64,000 nt of DNA from JAWKWH01 sp963669285 (GCA_963669285.2 CAXXSI010000030.1:186001-250000); one strand, 5' to 3'. Positions 18,416 through 28,783 are shown, counted from the first letter of the stretch. The notes: generated from the letters alone by a model not told the origin. Numbers and translations: made by a program.

Positions 18416-20002
18416 ATGGGCATCGAGAACAGGGCCGCTTCGCCCAACATGGCGCTATTACCGTTGATTTTGCCGGTATTTGCCCTTCTTTCAGCGCTCG
18501 CCTTGCCCGTCACAGCGGTGTTGTTGAACAGTTACGACTACGAGCACGGCTGGGTCAGCGCGCATTTCGCCACCATCGCCAAGAGCTACCTGGAGCATGG
18601 GGTGATCGCACTTGGCGGAGTGCCCATTCAGAACAATCCACCGCTTACCATCTTTCCAGATGCCTACCTCAACTGGCCTCCGCTCTATCCGCTTCTTCTC
18701 TCGGGCGTCTTCGCGGTATTCGGCGAGTCCGAGGTCATCCATCACCTGTTTGCAACGGCAATCAATCTTGCCTTGGGTGCGACATTGGCCGGCCTGGTAT
18801 TCCGGCGGTTCGGGCTGATTGCAGCCTCGGTAACCGTGATCGCCTTTTTCAACGCGCCGATACTGGCCAAATACGGCCACGTCGGTTCCCAGCTCCATTT
18901 GGCGCTGTTTTTCTGCGTCGTCAGCCTTTGGCTTTTTTGTACAAGTGCAAGCCGGTTTCGCGAACACCAACCCCGTGCCTGGGGTTTCGCCGCGGCCGGT
19001 GGCGTTGTCTACAGCCTTGCCGTTCTGTCGTCGTGGGAACCGGCGCTCGCCGTGCCCGGACTTGCCGTATTCTCACTTGTCAGCCGCGATTGGAAGGCAC
19101 TCGCGCTGTCGGTCGCTTACGGGATCATCGCCGTTGCCACGGTCTGCACGGTCTTTGCCATCTACTGGATGCAATATGATTATTTCGGAGACGCGATCAT
19201 GCAGCGCATCATGCTGCGTGCCGGCATTGAGGTGGCGTATGATCCGACAGTTTCCGCGATATTCAATTCGCCCCACTTCATTCAGGAGACCCATGAGCCC
19301 AGGGGTGATGTTAATTCCGGCTATTTCATCAGGGTATCGTTTTCCGCCCTGTTGATGCAGGGCCTGTTGGGGCTGGCCGGGATATTGTTGATCTACAAGC
19401 TGCCGTTCTGGAAACGACGCGATTCGCTTGCTTATATCGTCTGCGGCATTGCCTCGATCTATGTGCTGTGGGCGATATTCATGCGCCAGCACATGGATAT
19501 CCATCTGTATCAACTTCTCATCCTGGCGCCCGTCGCAGCAATATGCGGCGGCGTGTTGGTTGGAGTTCTTTCGGAAAGCACCGGTCTTCGCGGTTTGGAT
19601 TTTTCGGCGCGGCGCATGATCTTGCTGGTGCTTTTGGTGCCGGCGGCTGCACTGGCCATGAAAGCGCCTTTCGCCCTTCACCTGTTTGAAAGTCACAATC
19701 CTCAGGACAGCGAAGAAATCGTTTTTGCCCACCAGATCAACCGGCTGACCGAGCCGGGTTCAATTGTCGTTCATGCGGATCGCAGCATGGTTCCCGTTTA
19801 CTATAGCGACCGTCATGTCATTCGCTCGGTCAGGGACGAGCAGACATTCGTCGACAACCGTCAGGCGATTGAAGCGCTTTGCAGCGACTGCCCGATCTAT
19901 CTTGCCATTCCGGATGACTATCGCGACCGGTTTGCCGAGTTCATCAAGGCAAACGATCCACTAAACGGTGACGGTGGGGGCGTCTTGTTCAAACTGCGGT
20001 AA
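18416..20002 (+). CDS. Polytopic glycosyltransferase family 39-like membrane protein
   Basis: About 528 residues with some ten or more hydrophobic segments and a soluble C-terminal part (DRSMVPVYYSDRHVIRSV onward). An acidic pair early in the chain (LLNSYDYEHGW, following the first membrane helix) and the long periplasmic loop fit GT-C enzymes that use polyprenyl-phosphate sugars. The open frame extends back to 18179 through the MITE; ATG 18416 lies just outside the element and fits the first membrane helix, so I use it. It is the last gene of the UbiA-GtrA-methyltransferase cluster. Acceptor and sugar are unknown. Confidence 0.7.
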   Translation: MGIENRAASPNMALLPLILPVFALLSALALPVTAVLLNSYDYEHGWVSAHFATIAKSYLEHGVIALGGVPIQNNPPLTIFPDAYLNWPPLYPLLLSGVFAVFGESEVIHHLFATAINLALGATLAGLVFRRFGLIAASVTVIAFFNAPILAKYGHVGSQLHLALFFCVVSLWLFCTSASRFREHQPRAWGFAAAGGVVYSLAVLSSWEPALAVPGLAVFSLVSRDWKALALSVAYGIIAVATVCTVFAIYWMQYDYFGDAIMQRIMLRAGIEVAYDPTVSAIFNSPHFIQETHEPRGDVNSGYFIRVSFSALLMQGLLGLAGILLIYKLPFWKRRDSLAYIVCGIASIYVLWAIFMRQHMDIHLYQLLILAPVAAICGGVLVGVLSESTGLRGLDFSARRMILLVLLVPAAALAMKAPFALHLFESHNPQDSEEIVFAHQINRLTEPGSIVVHADRSMVPVYYSDRHVIRSVRDEQTFVDNRQAIEALCSDCPIYLAIPDDYRDRFAEFIKANDPLNGDGGGVLFKLR

Positions 20003-20014
20003 GCACGAGCTTCG

Positions 20015-20639
20015 CTAACGCAACAATGTTCCTTCAACGAATGACGCTTCCAGCCGGTCTACGGCAGCCGCCAGTTTTTCATCGATAACGTGCAGATACT
20101 CCGTCCAGTCGCCGACATGGCGCAGCTCTTCCTTGCCATCCGAGATGCCGCGCAGGCCGATCAGCGGGATATCATGGGCCATCGCCGCACGCAGATGCGC
20201 ATAGGTCTCCATGTCGACCATATCGGCCTGCAACGTGTCGTAACCGCTACCCCGATACGATGTTTGCGCCGGTGGAAAGCCGCGCCTTGGGGATTTCAGG
20301 GATGTGATGCGGCATACGAAGCACCGAAGGCAGGTCGAGAAAGGGGGTCGCGCCTTTCTCGAAGCCAAGCACCGACGCGTCCATGTCGCGATACGACACA
20401 GACGAAGCCTGGTACACTTCAGTTTGCTCAAGCGTCCGACTGCCCGCCGAACCCAATGACACAATAAGTTGCGGCGGTTTTCCCGAGTGTGCTCGGCGCG
20501 TCAGTTCGCCGGCCAGGGCAACCGCGCCCTCGACCGGACCGACGCCGGTGATCAGCGGTTTGAAGCGCTGTTGCAGGTGCGGACCGTATTCCTGATCGGC
20601 GGCCATGACATAGAGGATTTCCAATTGTCCAAGGCTCAT
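20015..20639 (-). CDS. mtnN: 5'-methylthioadenosine/S-adenosylhomocysteine nucleosidase-like (frameshifted)
   Basis: Purine nucleosidase (NP-I fold) that cleaves MTA and SAH to adenine plus the thioribose. Visible are ILYVMAADQEYG (catalytic-Glu region), LITGVGPVEGA, IVSLGSAGS, the substrate-binding VDMETYA, and GLRGISDGKE, where the Asp is the usual general acid. One extra G in a GGGG run near 20251-20254 breaks the frame: TGANIVSG should continue SGYDTLQADMVDMETY. The ATG at 20639 overlaps the upstream gene's stop (ATGA, 20636-20639), fixing the start. Corrected length is about 208 residues. Confidence 0.8.
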
Positions 20640-21650
20640 GCCTGATCTGACCTCATCGATGAGTTTCCAACACGGGATTGCTTGTCGGGATTGAGTCGCC
20701 AAAAGGCAAGTTCCGAGGTGTCGGTTATCTTCAATTTGCCGCTTTTTCGACGGCTTTTGACCGATTCCGCCAGAAAACGGGGCATGGATTGGCCGTTTTC
20801 GAAACAGAATTTCTTTGGCAGGGCAGTGTAGATGGAGCGCGGTGGCGCCCTGAACGCCTCATCAATACACTTCAGGCGGTTACCGCTTTTGAACTCGTGC
20901 AAGTAGATGTCGCGAATTCCCAGTTCATCGATCAGAAAATGCAATGTTGCCGCCAGCATGACCTCCTGCCAGTCGCGGGCGAGCGGCTCCATCACCTCGA
21001 AACGGTAGCGCCTCAACGATCGAGCGAACCTGTCGTATTTCGGGAATTCGGCGGTTTCCACTGTTCCGGGACAGCCAGTTGTGGAGCGGCCGGGGATAGA
21101 CAGTGCGGTGTCGCACCCGGCGAATCCAGTCTGATTGAATTTCCTCGATCAGCGCCGATCCGGATTCCAGATCAATATCAAGACGTGCCCAGGCAAGCGT
21201 GTTCTCCTGACGCGAATGCGGGTGATAGGTGTTGGCAAATGCCTTCGTAACCGTCGGGTTCAGCAATTTTGAGAGCGCGGCATTGTGCGCATGCGGGAAG
21301 TTGAGCTGCAGCACGATATTCCGACCCGGCCGGGATATCTGAAAATACTGGAACGCCTCCTCGCTGCCCCAGGTCGCCGTGGTCAATCGCCACTGATCGG
21401 GATGCTCCGGAACAAGCCACGCAAAATCGTCCGCGGCCAGCTCCAACCGACCACGTTCTTGTAGCAGGCGTTTCAGGCGCGGCTTTTCCAGCACACGCGC
21501 AAAACGGCTCGATCTGATGTCGCGCGCCGACCAGCCGGCTTCGATAAGCCAGCGGGCAAGCATGACGCAATAATGGTTCCGTTCGTAAGCGAACAGGGTT
21601 TTGCCTTTCGGCAGGCACGCGAGAATCTCGCGCGCGGACCAGTGTCTCAT
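20636..21650 (-). CDS. Conserved hypothetical protein coupled to MTA/SAH nucleosidase (frameshifted)
   Basis: Not recognised. About 338 residues after closing one frameshift near 21067, where HNWLSR should run on into GTVETAEFPKYDRF. No signal peptide or membrane helix is seen. The N-terminal half has a conserved-looking core (WLVPEHPDQWRL, TATWGSEEAFQYFQ, LALARLD-like strand, IEEIQSDWIRR) and the C-terminal half reads like a compact alpha/beta domain (LHFLIDELGIRDIYLHEF). The 4-bp overlap with the nucleosidase start implies one transcript and a related job. Alternatives such as a ligase or nuclease cannot be excluded. Confidence 0.65.
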
Positions 21651-21685
21651 GGTGAGTAATTTCTATGAACTAAAGACAAGCACGA

Positions 21686-21721
21686 TCTGACATCCCGTGC
21701 GCGGAGCGCGGGATCGTCAGA
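21686..21721. repeat. Large imperfect stem-loop
   Basis: TCTGACATCCCG pairs with CGGGATCGTCAGA (one bulged base) around a GC-rich loop that can itself pair (GCGC/GCGC). It lies in the gap between the thioesterase stop and the hypothetical gene start. No U-run follows on either strand, so it is not a standard terminator; it could be a REP-like element or an mRNA-stabilising structure. Confidence 0.5.
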
Positions 21722-21858
21722 AGTTTGGTGTCGGATGGAGAACAAACATCGGTCTCTCCAGTGCTTCCTCGGTCTCGGTTCAATTCCGGCTGCTGCCGGG
21801 CAGGGGCGGGCTCTTAACCCGTTTGGAAAAAAATCTCAACCCGTCACAGGATTATCGC

Positions 21859-22314
21859 TTATCCGGATAGGCCTTCGCGGCCGCGCACGGTCATGATCGT
21901 TGCCGTCATCGAGGCGATCAGCCTGGAATCACCATTGTCGAACGCGTAGGCCTTGCCGTCGGCGACAATGATCGTGCGCCCGGGTTTGGTGACATCGCCA
22001 CGGAACAGAAAACGCTCGCCCTTGCCCGGTGCGAGCAGATTGATCTTGAATTCCACCGTCAGCACGGCGGCATCGGCAGGCATGAGCGAATAGGCGGCAT
22101 ATCCGCAAGCCGAATCCAGCCCCATGGACAGAACCCCGGCATGGATGAAGCCATGCTGCTGGGTCAGAGCGTCTGAATACGGCATCTCGATTTCGACCAG
22201 CCCTGCGGCCACCCGTGTCAGGCTGGCGCCGATCGTTTGCATGGCGGCCTGCCGTTCGAAGCTGGAACGCACGCGCTGCTCGAACTCGGGATCACTCGCA
22301 TATTCGAGTATCAT
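21859..22314 (-). CDS. PaaI-family hotdog-fold thioesterase
   Basis: 151 residues with the PaaI/4HBT hotdog layout: TQQHGFIHAGVLSMGLDSACGY (the HG-x-x-H-x-G helix that binds the thioester), VEFKINLLAPGKG and ITVADGKAYA-like strands. It is predicted to hydrolyse an acyl- or aryl-CoA thioester in the cytoplasm. It stands alone, with about 200 bp to the next gene downstream and 164 bp of featureless DNA upstream, and gives no operon clue to its substrate. Confidence 0.85.
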   Translation of the reverse strand: MILEYASDPEFEQRVRSSFERQAAMQTIGASLTRVAAGLVEIEMPYSDALTQQHGFIHAGVLSMGLDSACGYAAYSLMPADAAVLTVEFKINLLAPGKGERFLFRGDVTKPGRTIIVADGKAYAFDNGDSRLIASMTATIMTVRGREGLSG

Positions 22315-22478
22315 GGCCGTTGGATCCTAGTTGGGTTGACGCGATATTGCGTCTGCGTTGTTGCAGTGCAGCATGATCCGGCGGCTAATTCAAGGCATCA
22401 GTTCCGTCGCCCGGCACAACGGTGTGGGCAGAGACCCGGAAATAGGAGACGCAGGATTGGGCGCTGGCGGTTTGCCGC

Positions 22479-23782
22479 TCAAATCGGCTCACCCGAACCG
22501 TCTTTCACAAGCGCCGACAGGAAAAAGCCGTCCGTATTGGTTCGTCGCGGTGTCAGCAGGCAGCCGTGCTGGGTCAGGTGAACGGCATCGATATGATCGG
22601 GGAAGGCCTGGCTCCACATTTCTTGCGGATCGGTGAGGGTGAAACTGGCTGCCTGGTTGAGGAAGGCTGCGACCTGATCATCATTCTCCGATGGAAATAT
22701 CGAACAGGTTACGTACACCAGGCGCCCGCCGGGTCGCACGTAGCGAGCCGCGTCCGCAAGGATGGATTTCTGTTCTGAAATGCGCTGCGCAAGTTGTTGT
22801 GCGGTAAGGCGCCATTTGGCATCGGACCTGCGCCGCCAGGTGCCCGAGCCCGTACACGGCGCATCGACCAGCACCAGGTCCATCCGCCCTTCCATATCCT
22901 GCAACCTTTCCTGGTCCGCCAGAACCTGGACATTGCGGCACCCCGCCCGTTCTAAGCCGGTCGAATATGGGTGCCAGGCGTTGCCTGTCTGCATCGTGAG
23001 CGAATATCTGGCCCTCGTTTGCCAGAGCTGCACTGAGCGCCAGCGTCTTGCCGCCGGCTCCGGCGCAATAATCAAGCACCTGTCGCGGCGCTCCAGCGGC
23101 GGCCAGATGGCTGACGATCTGTGAACCCTTCATCCTGAACCTCGAACCAGCCTTCCGCGAAGGCTCGATCGGCCTGGACGTTCGGATGGCGGCCATGGCC
23201 GGCAATCGGCGCAATGCGCAGGCCGTCAGGCGCCAACAGGCATGGCGCCGCTTCAGATTGCTCCAGGGCCTTGGCCACCGCCTGCCTGTCAGCCTTGATC
23301 GTGTTGACGCGTAAATCGAGTGGAGGGCGTTCGGCCATGGCGATGGCCTCTTCAACCCAATCGGTGCCAAAGGCCGACTGCCATTCAGTCACGATCCAAT
23401 CCGGCACATTTGCGGCAATTGCCGGCGCAAGCGAATTGGCATCAAATGTTGCTACCGATTGTAATTCGCGCTCTGTCACTGGATCGGGGGCAAATCGATC
23501 GCCGTCGAGTGCGGCGGAGAGAGAGGCAGGGGTTTCTGATCCGGATAGGAACAGACCACCCAGAATTGCGGCGCGGGGCGTGTCTTCGCCAAGAATGGCG
23601 GAAGCCGAACGCCTTTTGCGCAATCCGTCATAGATCAGATTGCCGATTGCCGCCCGGTCGCCCGAACCGGCAAAGCGATGTGTCCGGCCCCAGTCGCGCA
23701 GCGCATCGGCCGCCGACCGGTGTCCGCTGTCCATCTCCTGAAGAACATCTATGGCTGCCTGCAGCCTGCCGCCTAGGCGCAT
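22479..23782 (-). CDS. rsmB: RsmB/NOP-family rRNA (cytosine-C5) methyltransferase (two frameshifts in this sequence)
   Basis: SAM-dependent m5C RNA methyltransferase, about 434 residues when repaired. The N-terminal NusB-like RNA-binding region comes first. Then come LDYCAGAGGKTLALSA (SAM motif I), DAPCTGSGTWRR (motif IV with the Pro-Cys used for product release) and VYVTCSIFPSEN (motif VI with the catalytic Cys). Extra bases near 23126-23128 (GGG run) and 22953 break the frame between these blocks. All catalytic residues are intact, so decay is unlikely. The RsmB position-967 assignment is by family resemblance; another rRNA C5 target is possible. Confidence 0.82.
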
Positions 23783-23861
23783 GGTTCACTCCGGTCGCTG
23801 TTCGCGCTGGTTACAGAGCGGTGCAGGCAAACGCAAGCAGGCCCCTTTATACAATGCACAA

Positions 23862-23889
23862 AGGCCGGCGTGGTTTCCCACACCGGCCT
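23862..23889 (-). terminator. Hairpin terminator downstream of katG
   Basis: AGGCCGGCGTGG and CCACACCGGCCT form a 12-bp stem with one mismatch and a TTTC loop, 36-63 bp past the katG stop. Read on the minus strand it is followed by TTTGT, a weak U-tract. Confidence 0.7.
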
Positions 23890-23924
23890 GAAGCATGTTT
23901 AACGAGACTTGTCAGGTGTTCGGA

Positions 23925-26117
23925 TCAACCGAGATCGAAACGATCCGCGTTCATCACCTTGTTCCACGCAGCTACGAAATCACCGACAAACTTTTCTTTC
24001 GAATCGTCCTGTGCATAGACCTCGGAAATCGCACGCAACTGCGAGTTCGAGCCGAAAACAAGGTCAACACTTGTGGCCGTCCACTTTACCTTTCCGGAAG
24101 CGCGATCACTCCCCTCATAGGTTCCCCCCGTCATCGGCAACCGGCTTCCACTCGGTGCCCATGTCGACCAGATTTGCGAAGAAGTCGTTGGAAAGTGTCT
24201 CCGGACGATCGGTGAAGACGCCGTGCTGAGAACCGCCATGGTTGGCGCCCAGCACCCGCAGGCCACCAACGAGGACGGCCATTTCCGGTGCGGACAAAGT
24301 CAGCAATTGTGCCCTGTCGACCAGCAATTCCTCGGCAGAAGCGGAGTATTTCGTCTTCTCGAAATTGCGGAAACCATCGGAAACAGGCTCGAGCACGCTG
24401 AAGGATTCGACATCCGTCTGCTCTTGCGATGCGTCCATGCGGCCCGGCGTAAACGGAACCTCGACATCGTTGCCGGCATCCTTTGCCGCCTTCTCGATGG
24501 CCGCAGCACCGCCGAGCACGATCAGGTCGGCAAGCGATACTTTCTTGCCGCCGCTTGCCCCGTCGTTGAAGGCCTTCTGGACGCCCTCGAGCTTTTCAAT
24601 CGTCTTGGACAGCTGTTCCGGCTGGTTGGCTTCCCAGCCGTTCTGTGGCGCAAGGCGGACGCGCCCACCGTTGGCGCCGCCGCGCTTGTCGGAACCGCGG
24701 AATGTCGATGCCGAGGCCCAGGCCGTCGAGACAAGTTCGGCGACCGACAGGCCCGAAGCCAGAATCTTGCCCTTGAGGTCGGCAATGTCACCATCGTCGA
24801 CCAGCGCGTGGTCAACCTCTGGAATCGGATCCTGCCACAGCAGGATTTCGTCCGGCACCTCTGCGCCCAGATAGCGCGAGCGCGGGGCCCATGTCGCGGT
24901 GGGTGAGCTTGAACCACGCCCTGGCGAAGGCGTCGGCGAACTCGTCCGGGTTTTCATGGAAACGCTTGGAGATCGGTCCGTAGATCGGGTCCATGCGCAT
25001 CGCCATGTCGGCGGTGGTCATCATGGTTTTCACCTTTTTCGACGGATCGTCGGCTGCAGGCGCAAGGTCCTTTTCATCCGGATTGACAGGAACCCAGATC
25101 CAGGCGCCGGCCGGGCTCTTTTCCAGATCCCAGTCATAGCCGAACAGCAGGTCGAAATAGCCATTGTCCCACTTGGTCGGATTGGCGGTCCAGGCGCCTT
25201 CGATGCCGCTGGTGATCGCGTCGCCGCCCTTGCCGCTGCCGTATGTACTGATCCAGCCGAGACCCATCGCCTCGAGCGGTGCGCCTTCGGGTTCCGGTCC
25301 GACATGAGACGGATCGCCGGCGCCGTGGGCCTTGCCGAAAGTATGTCCGCCCGCAACGAGTGCTACCGTTTCCTCGTCGTTCATCGCCATGCGGGCAAAC
25401 GTTTCGCGGATGTCGCGGCCGGAAGCCAGCACACTCGGCTGGCCGTTCGGCCCTTCCGGGTTCACATAGATCAGGCCCATCTGGACGGCGGCGAGAGGAT
25501 TGTCCAAATCGCGTTCACCCTTGTAGCGCCGGTCGCCCAGCCACTCGGTTTCAGCGCCCCAATAGATGTCCTCTTCCGGTTCCCAGATATCTTCGCGTCC
25601 ACCGCCGAAGCCGAAGGTCTTTCCGCCCATGGATTCAATCGCGCAATTGCCGGCGAGGATCATGAGATCCCCCCCACGAGATTTGATTGCCGTATTTCTG
25701 CTTGATCGGCCAGAGCAGACGGCGCGCCTTGTCGAGGTTGCCATTGTCCGGCCAGCTGTTCAGCGGGGCGAAACGCTGCGAGCCCGATGCCGCGCCGCCG
25801 CGGCCGTCGCCGGTGCGGTAGGTGCCGGCGCTATGCCAGGCCATACGGATGAAAAGCCCTCCATAGTGACCATAATCGGCCGGCCACCATGCCTGGCTGT
25901 CGGTCATCAGCGCGTACAGGTCCTTCTTGATCGCCGCCAGGTCGAGCTTTTTGAACTCCTCGGCGTAACTGAATGACTGACCCATGGGGTCGGACAACGC
26001 GGAATTCTGGTGGAGAATCCTCAAATTGAGCTGATTCGGCCACCAATCCCGGTTCGATGTTCCACCGACGGTCGTGTGCATAACTGGGCATTCGCCCACT
26101 TTCTCGACAACGTTCAT
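23925..26117 (-). CDS. katG: Catalase-peroxidase KatG (three frameshifts in this sequence)
   Basis: Bifunctional heme catalase-peroxidase, about 730 residues when repaired. The distal pocket RMAWHSAGTYR gives Arg91, Trp94, His95. The Tyr of the covalent adduct lies in MGLIYVNPEGP, the Met in RMAMND, and the proximal heme His in GGHTFGKAHGAG. The C-terminal half (FRGSDKRGGANG, LVFGSNSQLRAISEVYA) is complete. Three one-base insertions, each in a C/G homopolymer (about 25669-25675, 24884-24890 and 24123-24129), break it into four frames. ATG 26117 follows GGAGGA and is the correct start. It is divergent from oxyR, a classic peroxide-response arrangement. Confidence 0.92.
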
Positions 26118-26418
26118 GTCTTCCTCCAATGCCGTGCTGCAATAATCTTCGAATGGTTCCACATGGAAAGCTGATGCTCTTCCCGGGAGCGGACCGACCA
26201 AACGGCTCGAATTCGCTTACCGGGAACTCTAGCGCGTAGCGGGACAAAACGGGCAGATTTCCGCGACGGCGAAATGTCGCAAGCCGGCCGCTTCAGGCCC
26301 AAGTATGAAGGCGTGTCTGTCGCCAATGCGCGCATCGATGGCCATCCTCCGGTGAAATCGTGGATAGGACTATGGCCGGGCGCGTTCATAATTTCAAATT
26401 GTCTATTTTGATATCTAT

Positions 26419-26435
26419 GATAATCTCATCTTATC
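26419..26435. promoter_or_regulatory. Candidate OxyR/LysR-type site in the katG-oxyR intergenic region
   Basis: GATAA-N7-TTATC forms a symmetric element ending directly at the oxyR start codon, within an AT-rich stretch (26385-26435) unlike the rest of the 318-bp gap. LysR regulators typically bind such interrupted dyads and autoregulate. The remainder of the gap (26118-26384) shows no other gene or clear element. Confidence 0.45.
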
Positions 26436-27416
26436 ATGCTGACGACGAGACAGATGCTCTATTTCGAGGCGCTGGCGGACACCGGCCATTTTGGCCGCGC
26501 CGCCGAAAGGGTTCATGTGTCGCAGCCGGCGCTGTCGGTTCAGATTGCCGAGATGGAGCGGGAACTCGGCTATCCGGTGGTGGAGCGAAGAACCGGTGGG
26601 ACCGTGCTGACGCGGCGCGGCCAGGCGTTGCTCGCGCGCGTCAATTCCGTGCTGGAGAACCTGCGCGAGATCGAGCGCGATGCGCGGTCTGAAGCCGGGT
26701 TCTTCGAGGGTGCGTTGCGGCTTGGGATCATACCAACCATCGCGCCTTATCTGCTGCCCACGCTGGTGCCTGAGATCATGCAAGTGCACCCGGACCTGCG
26801 GCTCGAAATCAAGGAGACAACGACGGCGCAGCTCGTTGCCGCCATGCAGGCCAACGAGATCGACGTCTTTATTGCCGCCGCGCCCATCGACGAGCCGGGG
26901 CTGTCAGCCGAACCATTGTTCGAGGACCGTTTTTTCATCGCCAGTTCGACCAATGAGAGCGATGTGCTGACGCCGCCGTTTGAAAGCGGCTTTCCTGTGG
27001 AACGCTTGTTGCTGCTCGAAGAGGGCCATTGCCTGCGCGACCAGGCGCTCGATGTCTGCGGGCTGCAGCCGGGCCGCCGCCTGGTCAATTTCGGCGCGAC
27101 GTCGATGACCACCCTGCTGCAGATGGTCGAGCACGGCATGGGTCTGACGCTGGTTCCCGAAATTGCTATCGAGGCCGAAGCCGGACACCGCAAACTGGCG
27201 ATCGCCCCGTTCGGTGATCCGGCGCCGTCGCGGATGGTCACGCTGTTTGCCTCGTCGCGCGCGGCCAATCTTGCCGACCGTTCCGAACTGGCCGAGATCA
27301 TTCGGCGCGCTGCCAAAATGGTGATCGCGCCGCAGCGAAATCACACCGGCGGCGGACATTCTGTCAGCAATTCGGGCGCAAAATCGATCGGTGAATCGCA
27401 GTCGCCAAATCGCTAA
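26436..27416 (+). CDS. oxyR: LysR-family hydrogen peroxide sensor OxyR
   Basis: 326-residue LysR regulator. The N-terminal helix-turn-helix (FGRAAERVHVSQPALSVQI) is followed by a substrate-like domain with the redox pair Cys199 and Cys208 in EEGHCLRDQALDVC, the same spacing and numbering as in enteric OxyR. Peroxide oxidises the pair to a disulfide, switching the tetramer to activate defence genes. Divergent katG is the obvious target. The C-terminus carries about 20 extra polar residues. Confidence 0.92.
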   Translation: MLTTRQMLYFEALADTGHFGRAAERVHVSQPALSVQIAEMERELGYPVVERRTGGTVLTRRGQALLARVNSVLENLREIERDARSEAGFFEGALRLGIIPTIAPYLLPTLVPEIMQVHPDLRLEIKETTTAQLVAAMQANEIDVFIAAAPIDEPGLSAEPLFEDRFFIASSTNESDVLTPPFESGFPVERLLLLEEGHCLRDQALDVCGLQPGRRLVNFGATSMTTLLQMVEHGMGLTLVPEIAIEAEAGHRKLAIAPFGDPAPSRMVTLFASSRAANLADRSELAEIIRRAAKMVIAPQRNHTGGGHSVSNSGAKSIGESQSPNR

Positions 27417-27502
27417 TATGAGAATGGACAATCCCGGTCCTTGATTAGCTTTTCACTTTTCTCTCCGAACCTGTTGCAACCCGGAGTAGTTTCACCTAGA
27501 TA

Positions 27503-28360
27503 TTGAAGGTGTGGAGAAATTCAACCAAAACGAGATGGCTCATAGCGGCGATGATCGTCGTGATGATGGCGAATGTCGGTGTGGTTTTGTCGGCCGACCG
27601 CAAACAAGTTGTCTCAGCCGGCAATGACGGCAACAGCGACAAGGAATGGTCTTTTCTCGACTATCCCGCTGTTCCCAGAAGCAATTTACCGGCACAACAG
27701 CGTAGCCGATTGCGTGCGGTCGGACACGAACATGATCTCAATCTGCGCGACCTGCGTTGCCAGGCGCGTTTGGATACGCTGATTGAGATCTATGTGGAGA
27801 CTTATCCCCGCTTTGAGCGGTTGGCTGACGACGCTGAATGGCGTCGGCGCTGGGTCGATGCCTTCGCGCTGACCACCTATGTACACCAATTGGATTGTCT
27901 GGTTCTCAATGATGTCCTGAGCGTGATCATTCCCGAAATGCTGCAATCCCGCGGCGGAAGATACCATACGCCTTACTTCTGTGGACGGTACTCCAATAAC
28001 CCGATTGCCGAGCCGGTAAGAAAAGCGGTTCGCCAATTGGTCGAACTTGCCATTGAATATGACAGCGAGCACGCTGCGGTGCGTCTGGTGAGCGCCGGCA
28101 GGGCCTTGAGCGGTCCGATATCGCTTAATCCGGATGTCATGTTCTATTTGGCCGAGCGTTTTGCCTTTCTGTCATCTAAGGGACGTATTGTGACGACGGT
28201 TGGATTCATGCGCAGGGAGTTCAGGCATCGCGGCTACGAACTTGCGCCTGAACGCCGCGCCGAGGTAATTGCCGCCGCCCGGCGGGGTGACGCCGCCGCC
28301 ATTCTGTCGACAACCGCACCGTGCAAGCCTTACCGGATGAAAACCGAACAGGCCGATTGA
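27503..28360 (+). CDS. Secreted protein of unknown function
   Basis: 285 residues, not recognised. An N-terminal basic-hydrophobic stretch (residues 11-30, WLIAAMIVVMMANVGVVLSA) reads as a signal peptide or anchor. The mature part is rich in Arg and in helix-forming residues, and has four cysteines (in LRCQ, LDCLV, YFCGRY, APCKPY) that could form disulfides in the periplasm. The start is TTG 27503 or in-frame GTG 27509; no strong ribosome site distinguishes them. It ends 3 bp before the convergent MAPEG gene. Standalone, so context gives no role. Confidence 0.65.
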   Translation: MKVWRNSTKTRWLIAAMIVVMMANVGVVLSADRKQVVSAGNDGNSDKEWSFLDYPAVPRSNLPAQQRSRLRAVGHEHDLNLRDLRCQARLDTLIEIYVETYPRFERLADDAEWRRRWVDAFALTTYVHQLDCLVLNDVLSVIIPEMLQSRGGRYHTPYFCGRYSNNPIAEPVRKAVRQLVELAIEYDSEHAAVRLVSAGRALSGPISLNPDVMFYLAERFAFLSSKGRIVTTVGFMRREFRHRGYELAPERRAEVIAAARRGDAAAILSTTAPCKPYRMKTEQAD

Positions 28361-28363
28361 CGC

Positions 28364-28783
28364 TCAGGCCAGCCCGGTGGTCTGCAGAGCGAATGTCACC
28401 CACATGACCCCCATGATCAGCCAGCCGACGATGAAGATCGGGCGGCGATGGCGAATGCGATTGGTCGTGGTGTGGATCGATGCGTGGATGTAGCGCGAGG
28501 CGACGAACAGCCACGCCAGAATGGCGGTGAACAATGTGACGCCTTCGGTCACGTAGAACACGATGCACAACGGATAGAACAGCGTCGGCAGTTCGAACTG
28601 GTTTGACAGGTTGTTGCGCACGAACTGGCTTTCGGGCGGTTCGACCAGGTTTTCGCGGAATTGGGATGACCTCGCGCTGCCGGCTTTCACCGCCTCGATA
28701 CGCCGTTTCGAGATCAGGAAGTAAATCCCGTAGATCAGCGCTACATGGGCCAGCATGGGCCAGAAGATGGCGGTCTGGTTCAT
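28364..28783 (-). CDS. MAPEG-family membrane protein
   Basis: 139 residues with four hydrophobic segments. The MAPEG signature region is present: VRNNLSNQFELPTLFY followed by WLFVASRYIHASIHTTTNR, i.e. the conserved N-Q-F-E and R-x-x-H-x-x-x-H pattern. Eukaryotic relatives are membrane glutathione transferases or leukotriene synthases; bacterial members are poorly characterised. A single gene with its own upstream gap (28784-29045, 262 bp, where I see only a possible promoter). Confidence 0.85.
   Translation of the reverse strand: MNQTAIFWPMLAHVALIYGIYFLISKRRIEAVKAGSARSSQFRENLVEPPESQFVRNNLSNQFELPTLFYPLCIVFYVTEGVTLFTAILAWLFVASRYIHASIHTTTNRIRHRRPIFIVGWLIMGVMWVTFALQTTGLA

Noticed and set aside
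18223..18513. A 96-residue minus-strand frame across the MITE end
   Set aside because: It spans the terminal repeat and the 5' part of the glycosyltransferase gene, has no homology I recognise, and looks incidental.
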